Shown here one piece after another: positions 10,784 through 22,336 of a stretch of DNA of 64,000 nucleotides; the stretch's first letter is position 1, and each line of letters begins with the position of its first letter. The position numbers and the translations under genes were made by a program. The notes below the pieces were generated by a model. That model was not told where the DNA came from. It saw only the letters and a list, made by a program, of their open reading frames with translations, and made no database searches. Source of the stretch: Stictocephala bisonia (lineage: Eukaryota > Arthropoda > Insecta > Hemiptera > Membracidae); contig JAQJVL010000249.1 in the NCBI GenBank assembly GCA_035578905.1, positions 41,001-105,000 on the forward strand, written 5' to 3'.

Positions 10784-10990
10784 TCGTGTTTTATATCACT
10801 TTTCTTAGTTTTGTTAGTACTTTACAAATATTCTATTAAAATTGATATATTATGAGAAAGTAAAAAAAGTTAATAATTCTATTAGAGGGGCTAGTTGGTG
10901 ACTCATTAAGGAAACAGCCGCGAGCGCCGGGGGGAGGAAAGGACCGACACAGGTAGCTGGCGGGTCCGTGCGCCACCCTACCGTGTACAG
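10784..10990 (-). repeat. Third, directly repeated copy of the arm module
   Basis: Nearly repeats 10110-10322 in the same orientation, starting CGTGTTTTATATCACTTTTC and ending CCACCCTACCGTGTACAG. It joins directly to the outer end of the right arm at 10783. The left arm has no equivalent outside 6786. Confidence 0.8.
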
Positions 10991-11193
10991 ACTAAACGTT
11001 TTAAAACTAAAACTGAAACACGTATGATTATATCACTGGCCTAATATCACTTTTGATATTTTGTTACAGGCCTGAATCGTTTCTTATCTAGTAGATTATT
11101 AAGTATTTTCTTTTTTATTTCATGAAATGTGGCCCCCCCCCTGTGAACTAAGTCTGTGTGGCCCCGGGGCAATTTGCCCCTTTTGCCCCCCCT

Positions 11194-11207
11194 TCTGGGC
11201 GGCCCTG
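11194..11207 (-). repeat. Right TIR of hAT-type element 2
   Basis: TCTGGGCGGCCCTG, the exact inverse of the left end, followed by the target-site copy GTGATTTG at 11208-11215. The subterminal region (about 11130-11193) is rich in C runs. Confidence 0.8.
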
Positions 11208-11337
11208 GTGATTTGTAAGGTATTTGAAAGATATAAACAGAGGGGGCTTTCAGTACTTGTGTTAAATATTTGTAAAAATTCATTGGTATTATTCAAAAAC
11301 TTATATCTAAATATTTCTTTACTGCCACAGATTCTAA

Positions 11338-11520
11338 GAAGTATTGTAAAATTGTCAACAGTATGGAAGGCCTGTCTTCGGACTATATTAGTATTTGCAG
11401 GGCCACCGAGAGGGGGGGCACTGTAGAAGTATTGTAAAATTGTTAAAAGTATGGAAGGCCTGTCTTCGGACTATAATTTAGTATTTGCAGGGCCGCCGAG
11501 AGCGGGCGGGGAGGCACTCG
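11338..11520 (+). repeat. About 90-bp tandem duplication ending in a hAT-like terminus
   Basis: GTATTGTAAAATTGT, then GGAAGGCCTGTCTTCGGACT, then TATTTGCAGGGCC occur twice in tandem (about 11340-11429 and 11430-11520). Each unit ends in CAGGGCC[A/G]CCGAGAG. That resembles, but does not match, the ends of the 7.1-kb hAT-type element, so it may be a solo terminus of a related family. Confidence 0.6.
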
Positions 11521-13547
11521 TCACGTCCACGCCAGACCACCACGTCTGCTGGACAGTGGCAAACTTACCCATCTGGTGACACATTCGTTACTCTAAAAGC
11601 ACTGTGTTCGTATGTTGGATGTTGTGTGTGGTGTAGTTCGATTCGGTTCGGTTAAGTATCTTCTTATTTTAAAGTTTTAATGTTGCTTTAGATAGTTATC
11701 ACGTTTTCTGTATAATGTGTAATATTTTAATATTTATACATTATAAATATAAGTCTTCCAATTCTTTGTTGTTACAATATCACAATTGATAAGGATAAGT
11801 AAACCTAAGGACATAATTAGTTTTTAATAAGATTGTTTTTTCTTATTAAGATCTCTTACTTAAACTACGACTGCACTCGTTGATGACGAAGAGTGAATCA
11901 TTAACTGATGTCATCTCTTCTGATGCTGTTGATATTTTTACGCCCGTTCCTAGTTATTAGAAGGCAACTCCGCTTCTGCCAATGTTGACAATAATAGTCC
12001 AGCTCTTTTTGTAGGCGATAGGCTCCATGCTCGGTCCTCTTAATACGGACATGGCCTCCGCTCAATGGTTGCCATCGACGAGGACACTTCTAGAGAAGTC
12101 TGTTGTGTAGTGAAGGGAACTGAAAATCAGACCAACACTACGTGTTTCGGATTCCACGTAAAGCAGTAGGTCCCTTAGTTGTCCTGTTTGTTGGGCTATT
12201 AATAAATTTCTGAGGAATAGCTGAACTCAGTTAGTAGCCAGACTACACTCGTATCATAATTCATATTCGTCTTAAAATACGCACAACGTTGTGTCGGCGT
12301 CTCATATGTAGAATTTGGGAACATTTAGACATTATATCTAGCCTATAGCTCTTTCAATGTTAAAAGATCCTCCTAGATACTGAATGTTAACCATCTCAAA
12401 ATATCAATAAGTTGTATATGCAAGGACGAATAATAATAAACGTTTTCATGTGATGTGTGATTTATTAAATAATGAATAATTGACTATCTTAAGATTGACG
12501 AACTGAAAATTACTGAAATTTTATATTTATTTACAGTTGAAATTTAAACACGAAAACATTATGGAAAGCTAACATAATACATTTATAAAACAAACTACAA
12601 ATTTTTTCATTTGTATTCATTACAAACCTAAGATATTCATTACAAATATAAAACTGTTGCTACTAATGTAATTTCATTTAAAACATTACTTCTGTACATA
12701 TACAGAATTATTAGGGTACTTAGATGGAACAAAGATACTTACGTTTTTTATAAGAAACTGCAATAATCGTCACTAGTAACATAAAGATAATTATAAACTA
12801 AACACAATAATTGTTGTTAATGCTACAATTTTATTTCAACCACTAACAGATGACAGAATACTGTGATATTTTTAAACTAAGAAGTACATAATATATTTAA
12901 AAATTAACTAAAATTAATTGTTGTTACTGTTACATTTGCATTTCAATCATTAATATGTGACAGTACATTTTTAGAACTTAAAAAGTTTTTTGTCCATTTC
13001 CTTTTTTGGGAGTCCTTGAGAGTCTGTTCTTGAGAGGCTATAGACTGAGCTAAGAAAACGCTTCAAATTTTCTAACATTTTTGCTCTTAAAAACTTGAAA
13101 GAATCTATCAGTAAACTGTAAATTTATGTAATCAGAACCAATTTAAACATAAACAAACAACATTGTTTGCACTAAACTAACCGTCATAATTTGCTGACAG
13201 TTATATACTGTTGCAAGGTCATCAGTTGTTATCGCTACAACGGTTTAGCAAGTGATTGCCACAGACAGTTGATAAGCCTTGACAATAACGGCATGCGGTT
13301 AGTTATGCATTTCCAGTGTACTGATTAGTATTGTCATTTTTTTATTATATTTTATTATTATTATTATTATTATTTGTTGACAGAGTCCGATGCTGAGATA
13401 ATTTGCTACACGTTGAACAATAAAGATATTTATGATGAAATACATGACAATTTTAAGTAATAAGTACTAGCAAATTCACATATGAAACTATAAACTCATA
13501 ATACAATTTCCTGATAGTGAGGGTCGAAGGTCGAAGAGTTTCCAGAA
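11521..13547. other. Spacer with one interspersed repeat copy
   Basis: AT-rich, with no gene recognised. It contains the dispersed repeat at 12095-12315 and a short (TTA)n microsatellite near 13345-13373. Confidence 0.4.
12095..12315 (-). repeat. Dispersed repeat, copy A
   Basis: The reverse complement matches 39660-39870 over about 200 bp, including GACACAACGTTGTGCGTATT, GTGTAGTCTGG, TTTATTAATAGCCCAACA and GTGTTGGTCTGATTTTCAG. A second partial relative is at about 39081-39180. I did not recognise the element type. Confidence 0.7.
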
Positions 13548-13911
13548 CAAAGAAGTATACGACAAGACCTGATACACTTACTAACAGCTCAGTTATACCA
13601 CAGTCTATGTTTTATACGACAAGCGCTGATACACTTACTAACAGCTCAGTTATACTCAGTTATACCACAGTCTATGTTTTATACGACAAGAGCTGATACA
13701 CTTACTAACAGCTCAGTTATACCACAGTCTATGTTTTATACGACAAGCGCTGATACACTTACTAACAGCTCAGTTATACCACAGTCTATGTTTTATACGA
13801 CAAGATCTGATACACTTACTAACAGCTCAGTTATACCACAGACTATGTTTTATACGACAAGCGCTGATACACTTACTAACAGCTCAGTTATACCACAGTC
13901 TATGTTTTAAA
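13548..13911 (+). repeat. 57-bp tandem array, about 6 copies
   Basis: GACAAG followed by CTGATACACTTACTAACAGC recurs at 13561, 13618, 13685, 13742, 13799 and 13856, giving spacings of 57, 67, 57, 57 and 57. The 67-bp unit contains an extra CAGTTATACT duplication. 57 is a multiple of three, so a 78-codon frame stays open. It is probably not a gene. Confidence 0.9.
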
Positions 13912-15644
13912 CGTGGTTATACTTAAGTTAAATTGATCATGAACTTAACTAAAATGTAATCTTATGTCTAAATTATAAAATACATACATTGTGAATTTGT
14001 TTGACTGCTGTTTATCTTCTTTTGAACGACGTCTTTATTAATGATATTTGATTTTTGTTATTTAACGTGAATATATTTCTGTGCAGAATATTTTTATGAT
14101 TGTAAAACCATTCTGGAATATATCCTAATAATGGTCACTTTATTATTATACTGTACATACATTATAGTTTGGTAAATAACCGTCCGAGTGCGCCTTGAAA
14201 CTGTGTGAATTGTGGGTGAATACGCTTATATGTACAATGTACAGTTATTAAGTGCATAGCACGATGTTATATTTTTGTAATTAACTTAATGCACAAATCG
14301 CTGAGTTTAATTACATTTTCTAAGAATTTAATATAAAAATAGTCAATTCGTTATAAAAATGATTATACTGTATTTTCTAAATGTGTATACATGTTTTTAT
14401 TTATCAAACTGCCACAAAAAAGCTGAAATGTTTTTAAGATCAACCAAAAACCAACCTTAAACGACAGTTCAGAACGTAACGTGAGTCGTGTCAAAGAACG
14501 ATATTCAGTGGCTTGCTGGGCACATGCTGGACAAATTGGAGCTATAGCCACACAATTGGTTCATTTCTGAAGTATATTTTCTAAAATAAAACGAGAAAAG
14601 TTGTTTGAAATGACATTACGCATAACTGAACTAAATTATTTTACTTCTCGTGTTGTATTATGACTACATTAAAACAGAATGTTCCAGAATGTGGCTATAA
14701 TTAAACAATACAAGCCTTATTGACTTGCTCAGAAATGAACTATCCGGTTGAGGTTTGAACATTACTTCCTACTTCCTTCCTCGTTAAATTGTCAAGAGAA
14801 CCACCTTCGCTCCACAATTCAGCACTATTTGAAATATTACCGGTATTAAATCGTTGATTTACACAATATTTTCATAATAAATAAAATTAAAGAATGTTAT
14901 TTAGTTCATTGTCCTCTGTGGCATGACTCATTTAATCGGGTTGGGCCAAATACAGTTTGGTAAATAAAAACATGAAATATGCGCAGTATAAACATGTATC
15001 AGCAGTATAGGCCTACATACTATTCGATTCTTAAATAATAAGAAAATCCATTTAAACTCGGTGAACATATACTTAATATAAAATATAAAGTATTTTCCAT
15101 GTACTTAAGAACTTAAAACACGTCCGTATGCTCTTTTATATCTAACGAACACGCACTTTATGTCAGCGTAGATTACTTAAATAACTGAACCATACCTTGG
15201 AGTTTCACTGTGGAAGAGTGCAAGTGACAATCGTGTTTCGCAAGTCCGTCTCCCATGACATGTCGTGCCGACAGACCGAGCACTACTACTGACATCTCTT
15301 ATCTATCAGTTATCACTGTCTCCCAATCTCTAAGGTTAAGGTACACCTCAGTGGTCTTTCGAGTCTTATTTAAGCGAGTCAAGAACCGTCTTTATAAAAT
15401 ATCCAACAATACCAAATATTAGACTTAAATTTGTAAAATAAAAATTATATTTGATTAGTTTAACTCATTGGTGAATTTAGTTGTTAACTGATAAATGATT
15501 CACGTTTTTTAATTGGTTATTGGCTGATTTAACTTACTTCTGCTTTAACCAGCCAGCTATAATGTTTCATATTCTTAAAGCCTGAACTAGGGGACATAGA
15601 TATCAAAAACTAATTTTAAATATTGACTAAGAACTGTGATTATA
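13912..15644. other. AT-rich spacer
   Basis: No gene, repeat array or TE motif recognised. The slightly GC-richer stretch at 15210-15370 also shows no coding pattern. Confidence 0.4.
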
Positions 15645-15652
15645 TTACACAT

Positions 15653-17733
15653 TAGATTATATTAGATTAGATACACCGGGTTGTGGTCCTGTCGCCAAGC
15701 CCACTGCGCCTAGACTCTATGGCCCTTTGCGCCCCGAGACTTCGACAGTGTCACAAGAGACCAGTCCCCCTTATGAAGGTCATGATCTCCCCGAGTGTAG
15801 CCCTTCTGATATCCTCTGGTTCCAGAAAAGCGGCACCCAGAGTCCTATACCTAAGAGATGAGAGAGCTCCACAATGACAAAAGATGTGTATGGAGCTCTC
15901 CTCATCCTCCTCACAGAGCCTACATGTGGAGTCCTCTGTTAGGCCCATAATCTTCATATGTCTGTTAAGAAGATTGTGTCCGGTCAGCATACCCGTAACC
16001 GCCCTCACCTTGGCCCGGTTACAGCTCAGCAGATATCCGCTGTACCTGCGACCCGGTCCTTGGATAAGAGCACGAGACTGCCTGAGCCCGGACTCGGTCC
16101 TCCATCTGCTATCGTGTTTCTCAGAGGTACACCTGTCAATTCTTCTTTTAACCTTTTGAAGAGGAATACCAAGAGCCGGCTCCGGCCCCAGCAGTGGGCA
16201 CTTTGCCCCTCTCCTAGCCAGAGCATCGGCTCTCTCATTCCCATCAATACCAGCATGCCCAGGGACCCATATGAGTCTCACCTGTTTACGCTGGCAAAGA
16301 GTCTCCAGGATCCCCTGGCACTCTCATACCAGCTTAGAGCTTGTACGTGGTGCCATGATCGCCTTTATCGCCGCCTGGCTGTCCGAGCAGATTGAGACAA
16401 CTCCTCCGAAGCCACCTAGACGCATTTCTTCTTGTGTGGCTATCATGATAGCCATCACCTCCGCCTGGAAGACGGTTGCATGGGCCCCTAGAGGTACAGA
16501 CAGAACTTTCCGTGCTCCCCTCCCGTACACCCCCGCACCCGCACCTTCTTCTATAAGTGAGCCGTCTGTATACCAGACGCTTCCCTTTACTTGAGCGGGC
16601 TCGGTACTCCCCATCCACTCATCTCTGCTTGGAAGGAAGGCCCTAACTCGCCTGTCAATTCTGTACTTAGGTACCATTAAGTCTGTTCCCATCAAAATCA
16701 ACGGGTCCAGACCAATGTCCCCAGATAGTGTATCCCGTGGAGTCCTGGTTGGCCAGACAGCCAGCCACCAGTCGTCCTTATTCTGAAGGCCGCTTTACAG
16801 GCCTCCCCTTTTACAAACAGGTCCATTGGGCAGAGCCCAGTGAGGACCTCCATCGCCGCCAATGGGGTTGTTCTAATTGCGCCTGTGATTCCCAGGCACG
16901 CCATTCTCTGACATCTGTCTAGTGTTAGCCTTGCACTATTCTGTGCCATGGCCGGCCACCAGACAACAGCCGCATAGCATAATGAGGGCCGAAGTACACT
17001 CGTGTATAGCCAGTAAACCATCTTTGGTTTTAGACCCCACGTTGTCCCGATGGCCCTCCGACAAGCCCAGAAAGCCGTTCTGAATTTCCTGGCTTTCTCC
17101 TGAAGGTGCTTGAGCCAGTTCAGTTTAGCATCCAGGATAACCCCCAGGTACTTAACCGACCCTGTAGCTCTTAGCTCCATATTTCCCATGGTGGGCATGT
17201 ATAGGCCATCCAGCCTCTTCTTCCTAGTGAAAAGTATAAGTTATGTCTTGTTAGGATTAACAGAGAGCCCCTTGTCCCTACACCACCTTTCTAGGTATCT
17301 CAAGGCAGCCTGAACGATGTCCGACACCGTGCTGGCAAACTTGCCAACGCCCAGTATACACACATCGTCCGCGTATGCCTGAGCATATACCCCCATCTCG
17401 TTCAGCGCCCTTAGTAGGCCGAATCGTCCCCTCAACCCTCGTGACGAGTCTATGAAGAGCCGACTCCGCAGATCTCCCAGCCATGTATGCGTGTTGGTTT
17501 GTATGGAGTGGGTTATCTCTCAACCCATCTCTCATATGCCTGTCGACCAGCCTCTCCAATGTCTTTAAAAGAAAAGACATGAGGCTGATCGGTCTGAAGT
17601 CTTTAGGTCTGGAATGTGTACCCCTTCCAGATTTGGGGATATACACTACTTTTGCGGTCCTCCACAGCCTTGGGATATAACCCAAGGCCAGGGAGGCCCT
17701 ACAAATTGCGGTCATGTGGGGTAGGAGCGCATT
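15653..17733 (-). mobile_element. 5'-truncated non-LTR retrotransposon with RNase H
   Basis: A GC-rich insert in AT-rich DNA, read on the minus strand. It ends in a TCTAATATAATCTAA-type microsatellite tail after CCCGGTGTATC, as in I/LOA/R1-group elements of insects. TTACACAT occurs directly outside the tail (15645-15652) and at the truncated 5' side (17734-17741), an 8-bp target-site duplication. Only the RT from its fingers onward, the thumb and RNase H remain. The endonuclease and ORF1 are missing through 5' truncation. Confidence 0.8.
15751..17715 (-). pseudogene. Reverse transcriptase-RNase H remnant of the non-LTR element
   Basis: At 17715-17450 the frame carries FRPISLMSFLLKTLERLVDR and QHAYMAGRSAESALHRLV, the RT fingers region. 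At 17435-17241 it carries AYADDVCILG (catalytic YADD near 17375) and GLSVNPNKT. The palm segment with the first catalytic aspartate (motif A) is missing between these two, an internal deletion. A stop replaces a codon right after PNKT, before LILFTRKKRLDG. The thumb follows at 17198-16698 (VKYLGVILDAKLNW). A frameshift then leads to RNase H: YTDGS (D near 16566), FQAEVMAI, CSDSQAAIKA, one in-frame TGA after SSKLV, and VPGHAGIDGNERADALARRG near 16266-16205. All four RNase H acidic positions are visible, but the RT is non-functional. The exact clade is uncertain. Confidence 0.85.
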
Positions 17734-17741
17734 TTACACAT

Positions 17742-18249
17742 ACGCCTGATTTCAATTATTTTATTCAATTATTGAATTCAGCCAAGAAGGCATCAGCCAG
17801 CCCGCCCTTCCAAAAAGGTAGAATGAGACTGTTTTTAGATAAAAAACTAGGGAAATTGGCCAAAATCATTTAAAATAATGGAGAAGATAACTGGGGGAAT
17901 CAGCCACGTCCGTACAGTATATTGTTACTTATTTAAAGTAACCCGAGGTAATTTGTTAGTTAGGTACCTGTAAATATAATTTATTTTTCAGTTAAATTAT
18001 ATGCTATCCAATATAAAAATTTATTCTATGTTCAGTACATGTTAATGAATAAAGAATTTTTTACATTACCTTAGTAAACTTAAAATAGTAAACAAGAATT
18101 TGAATCACGAGAAAATCATTAAAATGGTACTCTACTTCTTAGAATATTAACGCAAAAACAATGTTATATAAGTGAGTATATACAGTTTACAAAACATTGA
18201 AAATCACAAATTAGGATTTTGATATGACTAGTAAAATTCACGGAAATGT
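17742..18249. other. AT-rich spacer
   Basis: Nothing recognised between the retrotransposon and the 48-bp array. Confidence 0.4.
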
Positions 18250-20090
18250 AAACCCCTTGATCAGCAAAATGAGAATATAGAGAGCAATATCAAACTCCAG
18301 AGATAACGTTCTGCATGTGAGAATGTACAACGCAACGTCTAACTCCTGAGATAACGTTCTGAATGTGAGAATGTAAAACACAATGTCAAACTTCAGAGAT
18401 AACGTTCTGAATGTGAGAATGTACAACGCAACATCAAACTCCAGAGATAACGTTCTGAATGTGAGAATGTACAACGCAACGTCAAACTCCAGAGATAACG
18501 TTCTGAATGTGAGAATGTACAACACAACGTCTAACTCCTGAGATAACGTTCTGAATGTGAGAATGTACAACACAACGTCTAACTTCAGAGATAACGTTCT
18601 GAATGTGAGAATGTACAACACAATGTCAAACTTCAGAGATAATGTTCTGAATGTGAGAATGTACAACGCAACATCAAACTCCAGAGATAACGTTCTGAAT
18701 GTGAGAATCTACAACGCAACGTCAAACTCCAGAGATAACGTTCTGAATGTGAGAATTTACAACGCAACGTCAAACTCCAGAGATAACGTTCTGAATGTGA
18801 GAATGTACAATGCAACGTCAAACTCCAGAGATAACGTTCTGAATGTGAGAATGTACAATGCAACGTCAAACTCCAGAGATAACGTTCTGAATGTGAGAAT
18901 GTACAACGCAATGTCAAACTCCTGAGATAACGTTCTGAATGTGAGAATGTACAATGCAACTTCAAACTCCAGAGATAACGTTCTGAATGTGAGAATGTAC
19001 AATGCAGCGTCAAACTCCTGAGATAACGTTCTGAATGTGAGAATGTACAACGCAACGTCAAACTCCAGAGATAACGTTTTGAATGTGAGAATGTACAATG
19101 CAACGTCAAACTCCTGAGATAACGTTTTGAATGTGAGAATGTACAATGCAATGTCAAACTCCAGAGATAACGTTCTGAATGTGAGAATGTACAACGCAAC
19201 ATCGAATTCCAGAGATAACGTTCTGAATGTGAGAATGTACAACGCAACATCAAACTCCAGAGATAACGTTCTGAATGTGAGAATGTACAACGCAACATCA
19301 AACTCCAGAGATAACGTTCTGAATGTGAGAATGTACAACGCAACGTCAAACTCCAGAGATAACGTTCTGAATGTGAGAATGTACAATGCAACGTCAAACT
19401 CCAGAGATATTGTTCTGAATGTGAGAATGTACAACGCAACATCAAACTCCAGAGATAACGTTCTGAATGTGAGAATGTACAATGCAACGTCAAACTTCAG
19501 AGATAACGTTCTGAATGTGAGAATGTACAATGCAACGTCAAACTCCAGAAATAATATTCTGATAGTGAGAATATAGAGCGCAATATCAAACTCCAGAGAT
19601 AACGTTCTGAATGTGAGAATGTACAACGCAACATCAAACTCCAGAAAAAATGTTCTGATAGTGAGAATATAGAGCGCAACATTAAACTCCAGAGATAACG
19701 TTCTGAATGTGAGAATGTACAACGCAACGTCAAACTCCAGAAATAAAGTTCTGATAGTGAGAATATAGAGCGCAACATTAAACTCCAGAGATAACGTTCT
19801 GAATGTGAGAATGTACAACGCAACGTCAAACTTCAGAGATAACGTTCTAAATGTGAGAATATACAACGCAACGTCAAACTCCAGAGATAAAGTTCTAAAT
19901 GTGAGAATGTACAACGCAACGTCAAACTTCAGAGATAACGTTCTAAATGTGAGAATGTACAACGCAATGTCAAACTTAAGAGATAACGTTCTAAATGTGA
20001 GAATGTACAGCGCAACAGTAAACCTTAGATATAACGTTCTAAATATGAGAATGTACAGCACGACATCAAATTCCAGAGATGTATTATTAA
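18250..20090. repeat. 48-bp tandem array, about 38 copies
   Basis: The unit begins AGATAACGTTCTGAATGTGA and recurs every 48 bp. Near 19,550-19,800 an alternating variant carries TTCTGATAGTGAGAATATAG, forming 96-bp dimers. Because 48 is divisible by three and the unit is poor in stops, long frames stay open on both strands: 453 codons minus at 18757-20118, 286 minus at 18633-19493, and 149 plus at 19127-19576. Their translations are 16-residue repeats with no signal or known domain. The right edge decays gradually into unique DNA. Confidence 0.93.
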
Positions 20091-21317
20091 AGTGCACAGA
20101 AGAGCCTACAATACCCACTTCACTTGTACAGAAGGACCTACCGCACTCAGATGTACAAACGTGTAGAAAGTTCCTTTCACAACCACCTACCTACGAAAAG
20201 GCGCCGTCCACTAAGTCCCTAACACACCCACCTTTACAGAAATGCTCACAGTTCTACGAGTGAATATTAAAAAATGCCCCTGGCTTATTCGGTTCGCTAT
20301 ACGAGCATCGCTCGACTCTTCAACCACTATAAATGAACTTTGAGGTAAACTATGAAATGGATTCTTGATGTAGAGCGCATCTTTATTATCATTTCGTGAT
20401 TTTTATAAAATTAGTTAATTAAATTCACATAATGAAAATTTCTATTTGATGTCAGTTGTTAAAAACAGAATATTTTGCACTTTAGTTATTAGACAATTTG
20501 ATAAACCGAAAATATATAACACTATTTAATGACTCAATTTCATGACCACTTTTGCTATTTTTGAACAAACATGCAACATTAATCAACACTGACATTTACC
20601 AGCAAGAGTAATAGGATTATGGGATGCGTAAAAATTTAATTAAAGACGCTTTCAGACCAACATCTGGCAAATATTGAAATGCAATAAGAACGAAAGGTGG
20701 TTTGAATGTCAAGTGGGCTTTGGCTGATATCCAATAGTCATCAATGCCTCGAAAGGGTTGGTAGAATCGATTCTTAAAATTTAATTTATTTGAACGTGAA
20801 TTTCGTGCTATTGAAATTAATACTAAAAAGAGAACAAAAATTTAACTCGGATTGTTAAGGATATTGCTGAGTTGAGGATAAATGTAATACCAATTGATAA
20901 ATTTGATTTGTATAAAAAAGGACACTTCTAGGTCAATATAAATATCAATTAATGTCACACAGGATGGATGTGTTATACATCAAACATTGCGCATTCTCCA
21001 GGGGTTCAAACGAATTTATACCCGGATCCGGAGAGAAGTTCCATCAACTATGAGTATTCAGGAACAATTATTCGTATCAACTTCAATTTCTCTCTTATTA
21101 AGAAAATATTTTATACTATACAAACAGAATAATACTAAACTTAGATCGTAAACGTATAAAAAAACATTTAAATACAAAAATGTTCGTTATGTAATCTTAA
21201 CACAACTTATTGTCAGGAGAACTACTTTATAGTCATCAGTTGTTAATAAGTATATTCAATAAAATAATAATGCTAAGGTCCACGAGTAATACTAAAACAA
21301 CCGCCCAAACAAGTACA
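20091..21317. other. Spacer
   Basis: Unique AT-rich DNA with no gene recognised. 20,100-20,260 has a moderately CA-rich stretch in which the frame from the 48-bp array runs on. Confidence 0.4.
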
Positions 21318-22336
21318 GAGGTATTGACCCACCCACCCACCCATACACGTACAGAGGTATTGATCCACCCACTCGCCCACTCATACACGTACAGTGGTAT
21401 TGATCCACTCTCTCGCCCATACACGTTCAGTGGTACTGACCCACCCGCCCACCCATACACGTACAGTGGTATTGATCCACCCACTCGCCCATACACGTTC
21501 AGTGGTACTGATCCACTCGCCCACTCATACACGTACAGTGGTATTGATCCACCCACTCGCCCATACACGTTCAGTGGTACTGACCCACCCGCCCACCCAT
21601 ACACGTACAGTGGTATTGATCCACCCACTCGCCCATACACGTTCAGTGGTACTGACCCACCCGCCCACCCATACACATACAGTGGTATTGACCCACTCGC
21701 CCACCCATACACGTACAGTGGTATTGATCCACCCACTCGCCCATACACGTTCAGTGGTACTGACCCACCCGCCCACCCGTACACGTACAGAGGTATTGAT
21801 CCACTCGCCCACCCATACACGTACAGAGGTATTGATCCACTCGCCCATCTATACAAGTATTGTGGTATTAACCAACCCAACCACCCATACACGTACAGAG
21901 GTATTGATCCACTCACTCGCCCATACACGTTCAGTGGTACTGACCCACCCGCCCACCCATACACGTACAGTGGTATTGATCCACCCACTCGCCCATACAC
22001 GTTCAGTGGTACTGACCCAGTCGTCCACCCATACACGTACAGTGGTATTGATCCACCCACTCGCCCATACACGTTCAGTGGTACTGACCCACTCGCCCAC
22101 CCATACACGTACAGTGGTATTGATCCACCCACTCGCCCATACACGTACAGAGGTATTAACCCACCCACCCAACCATACACGCACAGTGGTATTGATCCAC
22201 CCACCCACCCATACACGTACAGAGGTATTGATCCACCCACTCGCCCATACACGTTCAGTGGTACTGACCCACCCGCCCACCCATACACGTACAGTGGTAT
22301 TGATCCATCCACTCGCCCATACACGTTCAGTGGTAC
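21318..22336. repeat. 36-bp tandem array, about 28 copies
   Basis: Units of the type CCACCCATACACGTACAGTG followed by GTATTGATCC alternate with CGCCCATACACGTTCAGTGG followed by TACTGACC, so a 72-bp dimer is common. Three frames on both strands remain open (384 codons plus, 397 minus, 328 plus), all encoding 12-residue repeats. Openness in so many frames at once argues against coding. The same family occurs at 4919, 25,798 and 28,860. Confidence 0.93.

Larger units (their letters stand above)
4072..11207. mobile_element. hAT-type element 2, 7.1 kb, with a nested DD82E transposon
   Basis: The left end CAGGGCCGCCCAGA (4072-4085) is the exact reverse complement of TCTGGGCGGCCCTG (11194-11207). 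Both ends are directly flanked by GTGATTTG (4064-4071 and 11208-11215), a perfect 8-bp target-site duplication, the hAT hallmark. Subterminal sequence on both sides carries a GCCCCGGGGC palindrome and GTGTGGCC. I found no hAT transposase inside, so this looks like a non-autonomous element of about 3 kb that later received the 4-kb DD82E transposon (6786-10990). The intact footprint shows the nest has stayed together since insertion. Confidence 0.8.

Noticed and set aside
15683..17313. Plus-strand frames of 64-145 codons in the GC-rich insert
   Set aside because: They are shadows of the minus-strand RT-RNase H sequence. High GC lowers stop frequency.
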